From Seriola aureovittata (taxonomy: Eukaryota > Chordata > Actinopteri > Carangiformes > Carangidae), in the NCBI RefSeq assembly GCF_021018895.1, contig NC_079372.1, forward strand, positions 15,032,318-15,096,317: a stretch of 64,000 bases of DNA, in the 5' to 3' direction. The position numbers and the translations under genes are program-made. This document shows positions 24,901 through 36,720 of this stretch, in pieces. The notes beneath the pieces are model-generated. The model saw only the letters and a list, made by a program, of their open reading frames with translations. It ran no database searches and was not told the DNA's origin. Numbering within the stretch: position 1 is the first letter of the stretch; each line of letters begins with the position of its first letter.

Positions 24901-25985
24901 ACTGCAGTTTATGTCTGATTCATTAAGGTCATAAGTCAAAACTCAAATCCATGCCCTTTTGGCCTTTTAGAGCATTGCTCATACAGTTCTGCTTGGTATT
25001 ATAATTTGTTTAAATGTTGATTTATGAACTAATTGTCTGTAATTGCTGCTTAGCGCCACTGTTAATCCAAGCTGTCTTCCTCCTGAAGCACATTAGGCCA
25101 GATTTGTATAATGAAGTAATTAGTTCAATTACCAAGAAGAAAGTAGGGATAGCGTAAGAAAGTGGGAACAAGAAGCTAGAAAGTACTCCAGTGCCACGAG
25201 CGTCTCGCTATTATGAAACTGTTTGTCTCAGCAGAGTGTGTGAAAACACCCTCATTGTAAGCAAATGCTTTTCTTAATTAAAGCTTGCACATGTCAACAA
25301 AGTTAATTTGAATCTTCTAATATGGACATTTTCTGATTACTGACACTGTTTCCTGGACCTCCTTCACTGCAGCATCTCATATACCAAATTATTTCAGCTT
25401 GCTAACAATGCTCGCGAGTTCACACCTTTAAAAAACAAAAAACAAAAAAAATATATATAGCTCCATGTCTTCTGTCTGACTTCTGTCACCCACCAGAAGC
25501 TGCCATCGCAACCAAAAGTGCTCCATTGTCTGCTAGCATTGTCATTGTTATTAGTCTTTTGGATTGCCTGTGGAGGTATCGGCAGGCTCTGGGGAAGCAG
25601 GCGCCAGGCTGGATAATTAGTTGTCCTTCGATGCCAGACGGGCACAACGCCGTCTCTTGGAGGGGAAATGGAAAGTGGCATCACTATCACAGTAACACCG
25701 GAACAACCTTTGGTGTGAGGGCTGGGTTCCAGTGCATCTGTCACACCACTAGTCATCTACCCACTGGCAAGACAATGATGCTTACCAGCCTAGCAATACG
25801 CAGCATGGATAATTACTTTATCTGAAACAGCATTATTCTTGTCATATTTGTCAGAATTAGTTGTGGTTTGGTGGAATCGATATTGAGTTTCTGTACTGGC
25901 ACTGTGGACAAAGAGATTGCAAGATTTAGGCATTTAAAATCTTCCATAAAAGAGACGTATCTGAAGTGTTGGGGATGATGCCAAC

Positions 25986-25991
25986 TTTATT
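25986..25991 (-). terminator. Likely tmdd1 polyadenylation signal
   Basis: TTTATT on the plus strand is AATAAA on the minus strand, starting 18 bases after the tmdd1 stop. If used, the 3' UTR would be only about 40 bases. Confidence 0.55.
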
Positions 25992-26008
25992 TTCTCCTTT
26001 TTTGCTTT

Positions 26009-26313
26009 CTAGACTACTTTTCTAAACTGCTGATTTGACCTCCCAGAAGCTGCAACTTCCAACATCGCATCTCCAACCATGAGCTTACAGCTGGAACTTT
26101 TAGTGACCCCGGCGCGTTGGCTCTGCTGTTGTCTGCGGGAGATGCGGATGATGACGAGGAGGATGAAGATGCCCGCAAGCAAGGTGCCTCCGAAGCCCAG
26201 CAGGATGCCATACAAGAGAGGCAGAGCCACGTCCAAAGGCCCTTTCTGGTACAGAGGGACAGGAGCCCGCTCTACAATCAGATCCAGGTCACGCCATGTG
26301 AGATCCCTCACTG

Positions 26314-26345
<32 letters not shown>

Positions 26346-29300
26346 GAAAGACACACTCGCAATCTCAAAGGACTGTGGGAACGTTTTTTGTCAAGTTTTA
26401 ACTTGAGAGAAACACCGTGAAGGATCAAAAAAGAAAAAAAAATGGAAAAATGGACAGGTGATAATTACATTTTTGAATTTCTAGGTATCCTGGGAAATAC
26501 TCCTCATATAGTGAGAGTGTTGATGTTGAGAAGTAATGAGTTGGAAGCATGCCCACGGCCACCAAATCTAATCCGGCATCTCATCGAAACACTTAATAGA
26601 TTCAGGGTTCAGTGAAACATTACATAATTTGTCTTTCCGGCTGCCTCCAGAGGGATAACCCAAAAAATCTCCCCTTGACATCAATAGCCCGAGATATTTG
26701 GGATTAGACTCGGTTCTCAATCGCTTATTCTATTTTAAAATGCACCAAACTAATATGTCTCTTTTGGAGGAATCATACCTTTTCTTTTTCTGACCCTCTG
26801 GCCTGCATGCTGGGGGGGTTTTGCATCTGATGGGACGTTTAAAGAGCTCACGAATTTGTGATAATCGTCAACGTAGCGTTTCAGGCTCAAGGCTTTGTCC
26901 TGGTTGATGTTCTTCCCCACTTCTGTGAAAAAACAAGCACGAGGCCAATTGAAAAGTCTGTCTACGCACTTCAAGTGCTAAAGGTGTATATGTATTCCAT
27001 CCTATAAAAAGTTGTAAATTTGGATTTAATTGTTGTTTTCTTGCCATGAACATAATTAGTTCTGGCAGGAGAACAACTGCTGTCCTTCAGTTCAGAATGA
27101 AATGCAACAAAATGAACCACTCAAGTTTCTACGTATGAGTACATCTCTCTTCAGAACAGCAATCAAGTACACGATAATTGCCACAGTCTGCATCCAAACA
27201 GTTTTTTTTCCATCAAAGCCACCACTGCCCCCCCACCCCCCCCCACCCCCCTCACGTCTTATAACTCATCTCTTCCCATCCTCTCCTTGTCTTTTTTTTT
27301 TTTTCCTCCAAAGCTGCTGATGAAAGGAGCAGATGGTTTGTTCTGTGGCTGGTGTCAGCTCCACTGAGTCCTCTGTCAGATCATTTACACCTCCCTCTAT
27401 CCAACGCCACTCGGCTGTGGAGTTGTGTGCACACTGGACTGCAACACATGCCAGAGACTGGCAGTGTGCAAAATATGGCACTTTTGAAGTTCCAATTAAT
27501 ACGAATCTCAAAGTAATGAAGCAATTACGCATCGTTGTTAAAGACTCGAGGAGGCCTTCTTGACCGAAATAAACCAATTTTGAAAATACACTGCCATGTA
27601 CCCAAAATGAGGCTTTGTTCCAATTTCCTTTTGTCAAGGGACATGCTGTGATGTCTGCTCATGAGATTTGCTGCTATCAACAACACTCCACTGTACACAA
27701 AAAGTTAACTATTTCTAATTTGAAATCCATTACACATGGTGGCATTAGACAAATTGGTCTATTTAAAAAAGAAATTATTCTGTGCTACGAGAGGCACGTG
27801 TTCTCTCTGTCTCCGTTTGTTTCTCACCAATGGCGATGTCTGTTCTGCCGATGTGCTGCAAGGCGCGTGAAAGCCTGTCGTAGTAGGTCTGCTCGCCGTT
27901 CCTCAGCAGCCAGTCTGTCAGCGCCGTCCGGCACTGAGCCTCGCTATCTACTAAACACAAAACATATGGCCCTCAGACAGACAGGTTGCTGCCAGGAACT
28001 CCCCGAGCCAAGCTGGACATGTGAGAAACAGACAGGTCCCAGGATGGACTTTTCCTTATTTCTACCTTATTACAGATCATAGTGATGCCTGTTCTCTCTG
28101 TCTCTGAAAGCGCTCTTCTCTTCTCCTTGATATTTATGCCTGTAACTTTTAATGCATATAATAGACATGAATTCTGCGGTGTAATGTGCCAAAAGAGAGA
28201 CGTGTTTCAGATGATGATGGTGATGATGAGCACTGACCCTCAGCAGAGGAGGCGTCTCTCTTGACTCGAGGCTTCAGATCTAGCTGATTTTTCTCTGGTG
28301 AGAGGCGCTCGAGATGCTGGAAGATGTTCTCATCTGGGTGAGAGAGGGCAAGCAGAAGGTCCTCACACTCCTTAGACGTCAGCAACTCCACTAAACGCTC
28401 CAGCTGGTAGACATCAATGTCTTCTGCCACTAAACGCACAGACATCAAACTAGTTAGCAGGTTGTACCAACTCCAGGGAGAACAGAAATGACACCAGTTG
28501 AAGCCAATAAGGGATGGGACCAGACCACAAATTATACAGTGACAATCAGGGAGGTCAACAATTTCTCCAGGGTGGACGGGAACCCAGTACACTGCAGGCA
28601 CATGCTTCAAGTGAACTGAGGTGTTAGGCGCGCATGTATTTTAATATTGCTCAATATTAACTAAACCACTAAACTAAATCACCACACCAAATAAAATAAT
28701 AAACTCTCTATTGATGTCAAAACGTAACTCTACAGCAACTAATCCTCCAGTCTCACTGCTTATGACTGAGCACCAGTGTTTGCTAACATTAAATAATATA
28801 TAACATTTTTCTAGTGGTAATGAAATGACAAGCCAACACTGAACATGAAAGGACACGCTACCAGCTAGCTAAAATGAGAAACTAGCTAACATTAGGTAGC
28901 TAAATTGTAATTTAAGACTAAAGTTATAATCCGGAGATATTTGACACAATCTAATTCAGAAACTTTGATGGTAAGAAAGTAAAGTGTATTGAACAAGTTA
29001 GAAAGTTAGCTATGGCTACTTACATTTACCTAGAGTTTCTCAATTTGCTTGTGTGACGCACAGGAGCGGGAAGGCAGACAAGACGTTAGAAATGGTACAG
29101 TCCACTTTAAGTGTGCTACAAAATCCTTCCAGGCAAATGGGAAATTTATTGTGGTATTTACAATTCCAGGTAGGCTACGAAGATTATATAAATATTTCAT
29201 TTTTTTTGGGGGGGGGGGGGGGGTCTCAGGGTCTCAAGTCTTAAACCCCCATAATTTGAGCCTTGATGGGACCATAGATTGTATTCACTGGTCACATTAA

Positions 29301-29649
29301 GGTATGACCATACACTGTAAATTCCAGTTAATGAAGCATGGTGCTGACACCACACAACATTTCTGCAGCATGGTTGTGTTCAATTAGCAAGTGCTGCTTG
29401 TGTGGCGTGAAACTGTCATGTTAGAGTTATACCCCTCTCAGCTGCAGAGAATAGAAACCGAATAATCAACATCTCACACAGCAATCAGCAAATTCAAAGA
29501 CTTTTCTTTTTCAGTCGAATTCTTATGACACGCCGGCTGCTGATGTAACTGCACCTGATGTATGAACATCTGCTCTCACCTGTGTCCTCCCCAAGTGTTG
29601 AGCTTAGAAGTAAAAAGATGAAGAAGAGACAGAATTTCCAGACTTTCAT
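26009..29649 (-). CDS. tmdd1: Transmembrane and death domain protein 1-like, 273 aa, five coding exons
   Basis: Minus-strand coding exons 29649-29580, 28423-28238, 27947-27828, 26922-26779 and 26310-26009 total 822 nt in one frame with GT-AG sites. The ATG opens a clear signal peptide (MKVWKFCLFFIFLLLSSTLG). Residues 24-150 form a helical death-domain-like region (DVYQLERLVELLTSKECEDL, then FQHLERLSPEKN, DWLLRNGEQTYYDRL and ALQHIGRTDIA). A linker, a single span at about 203-228 (PLLYGILLGFGGTLLAGIF inside it) and a basic 45-residue tail (RISRRQQQSQR) follow. I assign it to TMDD1 by this architecture and remembered similarity. The family's function is poorly known, and the topology puts the death-like fold outside the cytosol. 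An RVKR site at 76-79 could be cut by furin-type proteases. The symbol is less certain than the gene structure. Confidence 0.8.
26314..26341. repeat. (CA)n microsatellite abutting a tmdd1 splice acceptor
   Basis: In the sense of tmdd1 this is about 14 TG units followed directly by TCAG and the last coding exon. It replaces the usual pyrimidine tract, with a short CTTTCCTGTTT upstream. Confidence 0.95.
29208..29223 (+). repeat. Poly(G) tract, 16 bases, after a T run
   Basis: A T8 run passes straight into G16. It lies in tmdd1 intron 1. Confidence 0.9.
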
Positions 29650-29944
29650 GTTCAGCTGAAGAAGTACAAACTCAATTCATGCTGTGGACATTATATGAAG
29701 TTTACGTTCAAAACTGACAAATGATCTAGAATTTGCTGAACTGTGAACAGTGTTACTGTATGAGTGACAGTCTTTGTTGTTTTTGAAACAGCCAGTCGCT
29801 ATGCAAAAGATTATCATGCCACACAGAATATGGTTGTGAATACATTTGTTTTTTTTTCTCTACTTTGTGAGTGATAGGAGAAGCAGCAAATGTTTGTGCA
29901 ATTTTTACTGAAGGGCTGCAACAGTTATTTCCCTTACTCATTAA

Positions 29945-30386
29945 AAGTCCCATATTGTATAAAGTGAGATTTCCATGTGTTGTTTGATTATAAAGTAGAT
30001 CTAGGTTCTATATTAATACTGTGAAAGTATCAAAGAGCTCAATCCACAGAGAAATGCACACAGCTTGTGTTCAGAAACAGAGCCTTAAAATGAGCCCTCA
30101 GGACTTATGTAACTTTGTGATGTCACAACAAAGTAGCCACCGCTCTCAGCCATGCCCCAAGCCCAGCCCACCCGGACCCACCATCCAACCTTGCAGGATT
30201 TGGTTTCTCTGAAATCTGCTATATTTTTATTCGATCAATAACCGTCCTGTTGTTACTAGAGAGAAGCCTGAGAGAGGAGCGGTAAAGCTAACCTGAGATG
30301 GTTTTTGTTACTTAAAACCACAAATATATCTTTTTGTGGATCAAAACTTCAAATAAAACACAGGAAAAGTGTAAAATATGGGACCT
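29945..30386 (-). mobile_element. TTAA-flanked MITE (piggyBac-like), copy 2
   Basis: The element is bounded by TTAA at 29941-29944 and TTAA at 30387-30390. Its ends are imperfect inverted repeats: AAGTCCCATATT on the left, and AATATGGGACCT on the right, whose reverse complement is AGGTCCCATATT. It is about 440 bp, carries no transposase frame and is in inverted orientation to the copy at 17464-17800. It sits about 300 bp upstream of the tmdd1 start codon, so it may overlap that promoter. Confidence 0.8.
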
Positions 30387-33300
30387 TTAATCAATCATTT
30401 CTTTTGATCAGTAAAATAAATGTTTAGTCTATAAAACGTCAAAAATAAGAAGTTAAGAACCCACAATGTTTGAAACTGCCTATTTAATCTATTCTGTATA
30501 TTCAGTTTAGGTTGCAGCTTAACCACACCACACAAAACATATGGATGCACCTTCTCAGTATTTCAGCTTGTTCATTGTCTCCACTCCTAACTGTTTTTGT
30601 GTTGTCTGAGAGACGAACATTGCTTGTAGCAATGCACTTAAAAAGTCTGACATTGTTTAGTGACTAAAATACATTTAGAGGCCATTTGGGGCGGGGGGAT
30701 CCATTCTATGCCACTGACACCAGGAGGGTGCATTTATATTTATATGAGAGTACCCAAATGCATAACCATGGGCCAACAATATGTTACTTTGCTCTGTGCT
30801 GTTGTTATTATTTCCCATTTTAAAAAGTGTCCAAAGGGGATTGATTGTCAGGATCCAAAAACAAAACAGACCCTGGCAGTGAGGGGGCATGCTCACAAAC
30901 ATCCACATGCAAAGCTCTGTTTTATTTAAAATTCTATTGAACTAAAATCTTTATCGATACTAGGTCTGTTTGGAAAAACCCTGCAGCTTTAGACTAAACT
31001 ATAAAGCCTAGCCTACATATGGAATCTGTATTACTTGCATTGCAAAGCAGAGTAATTAATGCATGTGTTGTGGAGTAGAAAATGAAACTGTAACATTGCA
31101 GTTTGGAAAAGTGAAACAGCAAAGACTATTATGTTTGTCTTTGCCTTTGATGTGCACTACTGGAGAGAAGTGTGCAGGGAGTAGGTGCATCTCTCTAGCA
31201 GGGAGAAACATGTTTAATGACATTATTGTGTGGGCTACACTGAGGGCATGTTTTAAATTGTTAATAAGCTTCATTTGCCAAACAGTAAAGGTTGTTTGTG
31301 TGGGCTGAGTCTCAAATTTTCTATGTTGGCTAATGAAAAAAAATCATGCTCTGGGGCTGAGAACCACAGAAACTTGGGTGTGGGTGGTATAATGGCTCTG
31401 TAATGATTTGAAATGTTGCACTTGTAGAAAAAAAAGGAACACTGGGCACAAGGTCACGAAATTTATTCGCATTACTGAGCTGCTCAGTAAATCATCTTGA
31501 AAATACACGCATACAGAAAGTTTTCTTCTATATATCACCGGAAAAAACACAGTACCATAAATCACATAAACAGTTGGATCTCTTAAATTTCATATAGTTT
31601 ACCACAATCAAAAGTGTTAAACAGTGGAAACAAATTGATTTATTTCTTCTTCTGACTTGGATGCCTTCTGGTACTTTGACTGTTGAATGTGAAGCCGTAT
31701 CTCCATGTCTCTTACACTTCACACCACTGAAATCTGGTTAAATACAGATACAGACTCCGGTGGAATGAAGGATAGAACACATGGAATATTCTTGCAGAAA
31801 GTGTCTGAAATTGAACACACAAACGTGCACATACAAACAAACATACAAAGAAAAAACCAACAAACTCAGCCTTTTTCAGATTTCAGCTCCGATTTTCTCG
31901 GACACATCCCAGTTTTCCCAAAGTGATGCTCCACAATAACTGCGTTTTGGCAGAGATACTGAGTGGGAAAGTTACATTAAGGAAAGCCTAAAGCTTTACT
32001 TTCAATGTTAAGCTGCAGGATGGAGGTTGACCCTGGCACCTGGTGCAGAGCAGGCGATTGGGACTGTGTGATTTATGAGGAAGCCTCAGAGGTTGAGGGG
32101 GTGGCAAGTGAGTGCGGCAGGAATTGGATGCCGGCCTCTCCCTTTTCTTGAGTTTAAGTCTGAGCCTGAGTCTGAGCGAGACCAGGCCTGCCCTGATCTG
32201 TGGCTCCAGGGTTTCAGGCTGCTGTTGAAATCCTGGGCTCTGGCACGTTATCACAGGCCTGAGCTGAATGACTCTAGTCTAGTCATCAGTGATGTAACCC
32301 CTCCGCAGCCCTCTTCGAGCCCACCACAGTCACATCACGGTCAGTCTTCCTATCTGTCTGCCTCAGGGTCCCACTCCTGGGGAAACACTAGACCAACTCA
32401 ACACTTTCCTCACTCCCAACACCTGAAGCTTTCTGATAGTCATACTTTTATGCATTTAGACAGGCACACTTTTTTTTCTGCCACCCACCTACGCCCAAAA
32501 ATCTCTGTTGCTCCAGCCGTATCTTAATATAAATTCTGCCTCCAAGCACATGATTTCCCCAGGTGATCTTGTCATTTTAATACATTGACTACAAGCAATT
32601 TTGTAACAAATGATTAGTTATGATATAGTTGTATTTCTACACAAATCTGCTGTCTGAAGTATTTGCACGATTAGACTTTTTGCTTTTTTTTTGTGCATAG
32701 ATGAATTCCTTACCTTGCTTAAAATGCATCACTCACCTTATTTGCTCCTTTAGTTCCCCAGTGACTCTATGAGTGAAGTGTAAATCAAACAACAGAAATG
32801 TTCAAGGCGGTCTCCACGAGGGACTGAAGGGACGAGCTGCTATCTGTCTCCTCTCTGACTTTTTTCTCGACCTGATTCAGGTATTGGTGTTTTAGAGGAC
32901 CGCACCAACCAATAAGATGCAAACACCTGAGTAGGACCACCCATTTTTTTCAGTCATAAAAAACACCACACCCTGCCATGTGGCGTGGTTTTATTGCCAA
33001 GAGTTAAGAAAAAATAACTACGGAAACATGAAATAAAAGTAAAGGTGTATTCTCAAAACTGCCGCGCACAAACCACAGCATTAGTAAAACCATCATTTAA
33101 AAAAAAAAATCTCTTGTTAACATAACAGACACAACATCTTATCCACTTCAAAGGCTTTGAAAGAAGACTCCAAGGAAGTCATAAACTTACAAATGAAAAA
33201 AAGGAGTTTCATGTAATATTCATCGAATAAAGGCACTGGGTTCATTATTTGATGAGTCTCTGCTGTAATTGGCTCGTTTTTGTCTCGTTCTCTAGAGTAA

Positions 33301-36300
33301 ACTACATTCTTCATTAGGCCAGAACATCTCTGAAGTATTTCAGAAGCCCTTCAAACCCATTTTCATAAAGATATTTGAAAGATAATTTGCAACTGTGGCA
33401 AGGGAAAAAAATGTGCCTTCGCAGTGAGCTCTATATTCTACCTCCTGAATATCCTTCAGCCGTAAAATCACTATAATTCATATGGTGATTTATTATCAAA
33501 ATAATTAATCAGTGCAGGTAACTGGATTGTCATGTGTATTATAGCCAATGTAATTTGTTTTCTGCCCCCCCCCAACACATACATATATACATACATGCAT
33601 TTATTTCAAAGAAACCTCTCCATCTGCACATACCCCCCCCCCGTTCAGCCCTAAATGAAAAATGGGGCGACACCCAACATCCCTCACTGTGAAAGGACTG
33701 ACTTTTTGAAAAGCATTCCTTCCCCTCACAATGGCAGGGTTAGGGGGTTGAGGAGGGGGGTGGGTGGGGAGGCACAGCACCAACACATTTCTGAGGTAGA
33801 GAGCCGCACCGAGCCTGCCTCACCTGACAAGATATTTCTCTCGAGAACACATTCATTTGAGCCCAATCTTCTTTATATATGATTTTATTGACAAGGACAC
33901 CAATATCTTTGAGTTATGAGCTGTTGTTCTCCAGAGACAGACTGTGCTTTACCTCTGTGTTCTGTGTGGGCCAGATAGCTCTGGACAGTGTGACTTGTTC
34001 GGGGTAATCTTTTGGACCAGTGGTTGGTGACAGCTGAAAAACGAGCCTCTAAAAACACTGCACTCGAAGGCAACCCTGCGTCTGGCTTACTAACCACACT
34101 GAGAAAGACTCTACTGGCTGCTTGCTGTCTCCTCACACTGTGGACTGTTTGAACTAATAGTGTTGCTTTGTTTAAAATGTTTATGCAAATAAATATGTAA
34201 TAAAACCTATTTCCCTTCCTTTCACAGCTTGACTTTTACCGCACTGGCAGCCTGTATCAGTGTGTATCAGATGCATCACCTGATGTCTCCTTGATGTCTC
34301 TGACAAAGGTGTGTGTGCTGTTTTTGGGGAGCTGCCTCAGATGAGATCAAAAGCCCCGTGTTAAACAGCAGCTCCTATCCACAAAAAAGGCACAGTGCTA
34401 CAACATTTTTTTATTGATATTGCTAAAACAATATGCAAAACGTAAACATCAAGCACTGAATGACAACAAGCAGTCTGCAAAGTGTGTTTGCCCGTTTCAA
34501 AAGCTCTGCTGAGTAGATTTGATTGGTGCTGGTTTATGACTGTGATTCAGATCACGTGTGTCTTACATAATTACAGTTTTATACATTTAATATCCATCAT
34601 AGTTTCAGAAAATAATCTCTTTGTTTGCTAAATATTTAGCCCAGATTGTTCTATTGTTCTTAATAAAGCTTAAGAAGGTGAGCTTATACTTGTATTTTTG
34701 CCCCAGTGGGAGGCGTACCTCAAACTTGACAGGTTGGTGACAGTGCAGACAGTCCTCAGGTTTCTAAAAACCTGTGCCTCCACGTTTTGCTGGAATGAAC
34801 AAGCAGGGAGGGTTACTGGTAAAAAAACAGTCATTCAGAGATGTTTTGAGTAAGCGCTGACCCTTAGACAGGGAGATTTGCTGAATGAAGAGGTGCCGTA
34901 TTTCAGCAACTACGCTCCCTGAAGGCAGCACACAGCACGAAGGCTCCGTTGAAACACGTCACCGTGAGGAATGTGAGCTTCAACACAACGTTCGGATTTC
35001 CAGAAAGCCTCTGTGGTGGCACATGCATGTGTTGCTGTGATCCCCCCACAGATGGCTGAAACACTGAATTATTATATGATTATTACAGAACTCTACATCT
35101 GGGGAACATCATGATACAGTATTTGACATAATGCACAAATTTAAGACATCTTTTGTTTTAAATTCCTAATCTCTAAAAGCATTGCTGTTTGTAAGCAAAT
35201 TAAATTTCAAAATAAAAGAGCTACAAAGTCATTTGGGGTTAGCATAATGATGTTAGGTGATAACCCTAGTAGTCTTCGCTGCTTTGCATTTGTGCCATTT
35301 AATCGAACTGATTAAAAAAAAAAGGTAATTTAATCTCCAAGATGTATGGCAAAGCTGCTGTATGATGCAGGAGTGTAGGCTACATCGCTGCAGAAATTTG
35401 CATCATTCTGCATCTACATTAAAATGCAAATTACAGTATGTTGGTCTACAGTATAACCCCAATTCAGGAATTTCTTCACTAATGACATACATAAAAGTTA
35501 CATAAACATATCATATCTGTCGTTGATACTTATTGTTTATTCATGTGTGTGGGATGAAATATGCAGCATTATGAGCCCATTTCATGTTGCTTCATATTTA
35601 TTCTCCCATGAAGCAAAACAAGACATACTGCTGAACAAATGTACATAATTATCCTACCTTTGAATAATGAAACAAAAACTCTTTTGATTTTTAAATGATG
35701 GTGTTTGCTTCAGAGCCTGTTGACATTTATTGCAATTTGAATGTATTTGTGTGAGATTCCTGGGTGTCGGCCTTGTCTACAGGCTCTGTAGCCCGAGGCC
35801 GCACAGAGGTTTTCTCTCTTACCTTGATACTCCCCTCATCTCTTTCTCTCTCTATGTGACGCCTCATTGGCTGATTCTGTTCTGACTTGCCTGGGCAGGA
35901 ATGCATCTACCTTCTAATGCACTTTTATGTTCAAGCAAATTGACAATGAAGAGTGTCATCATTTTGCAGCATAAATATTTCATTCCCCATTTGGATGCAG
36001 ATTTGAGGTGTCACACCCAGAATACAAATGGGCTGTCTCTCCCGTGGAAAAGGAGACCCAGTGTGAATATGATTTGTGTGAGCTCTCGACAAATATGGTG
36101 CAATGTGATTATGTCTTATTGAGAATCACTGTCGCTGTACAGAAAAGCAAAATAATAAAGTCTGAATCATAATCAAATTGCAGAATTTCAACTATTGGCA
36201 GGAGCCAGGAGATGGAATTACGCGAATATCCAACATTTCTAAAATTTTTCAAAACTTCTTTTTAAAAAGTTATTCTAGTCACTTCAGTCTTAATTAAAAT

Positions 36301-36489
36301 TGATAAAACAACATTGACTAGAGCTTTATAGAAAAGAGTTTCAGGCAGATTCAGTGAACTGACATCAAAGAATTCCTTAGCGAGCCTTTTGTTTGTATCT
36401 GGATTGTCATGGGCAATGCTGAGTGATCCTGGGTCATGGTCTTTCCCAGCAAAGACTGAATGAATCGTTAATTTCAACATGCAATTGAT

Positions 36490-36720
36490 CAGAACTTGTC
36501 ATTGTCCCTGTTATTACATTTAGGTAACAATTAAGTGTATTTTTTTCTACGTAAGTACAATTTCAGGGTACATGTACTTTACTAGAGTACTTCTTTTTAA
36601 TGCTATTTAACACTTCTGCTTTGCATTACAGAGGTGCATATTGTACTTTTAACTGCATTACTCTATTTATTTAACAGTTATAGTTACTTTACATATTTTA
36701 CACACAAAGCATATGTTTAA
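36490..36720 (+). mobile_element. GTAC-rich hAT-like non-autonomous repeat, fragment
   Basis: The block reads as overlapping AGTAC/GTACTT words (TACGTAAGTACAATTTCAGG, GTACATGTACTTTACTAGAG, then TACTTCTTTTTAATGC). This style is typical of a very abundant fish DNA-transposon family. A second copy lies at 62011-62600. No transposase is present, and the ends are not sharply defined. Confidence 0.5.

Larger units (their letters stand above)
18278..25985. other. Convergent intergenic region between slc26a9 and tmdd1
   Basis: No coding exon is supported. The stretch holds a SINE remnant (19357-19510), an eleven-base G run at 20690-20700, a G-rich tract at 21891-21923 and short TTTCA repeats near 21098-21123. 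Several blocks look like conserved non-coding DNA because they are rich in TAATTA-type cores and free of simple repeats (about 20,150-20,960, 22,190-22,440, 22,740-22,960 and 24,950-25,340). The 151-codon minus-strand frame at 23618-24073 lacks splice context and any recognisable family. Confidence 0.45.

Noticed and set aside
27615..28082. 155-residue plus-strand frame
   Set aside because: It is antisense to tmdd1 coding exon 3 (27947-27828), whose splice sites and frame are well supported on the minus strand.
32075..32527. 150-residue plus-strand frame rich in Pro, Ser and His
   Set aside because: Composition is unlike a folded protein; no start context, splice context or family resemblance.
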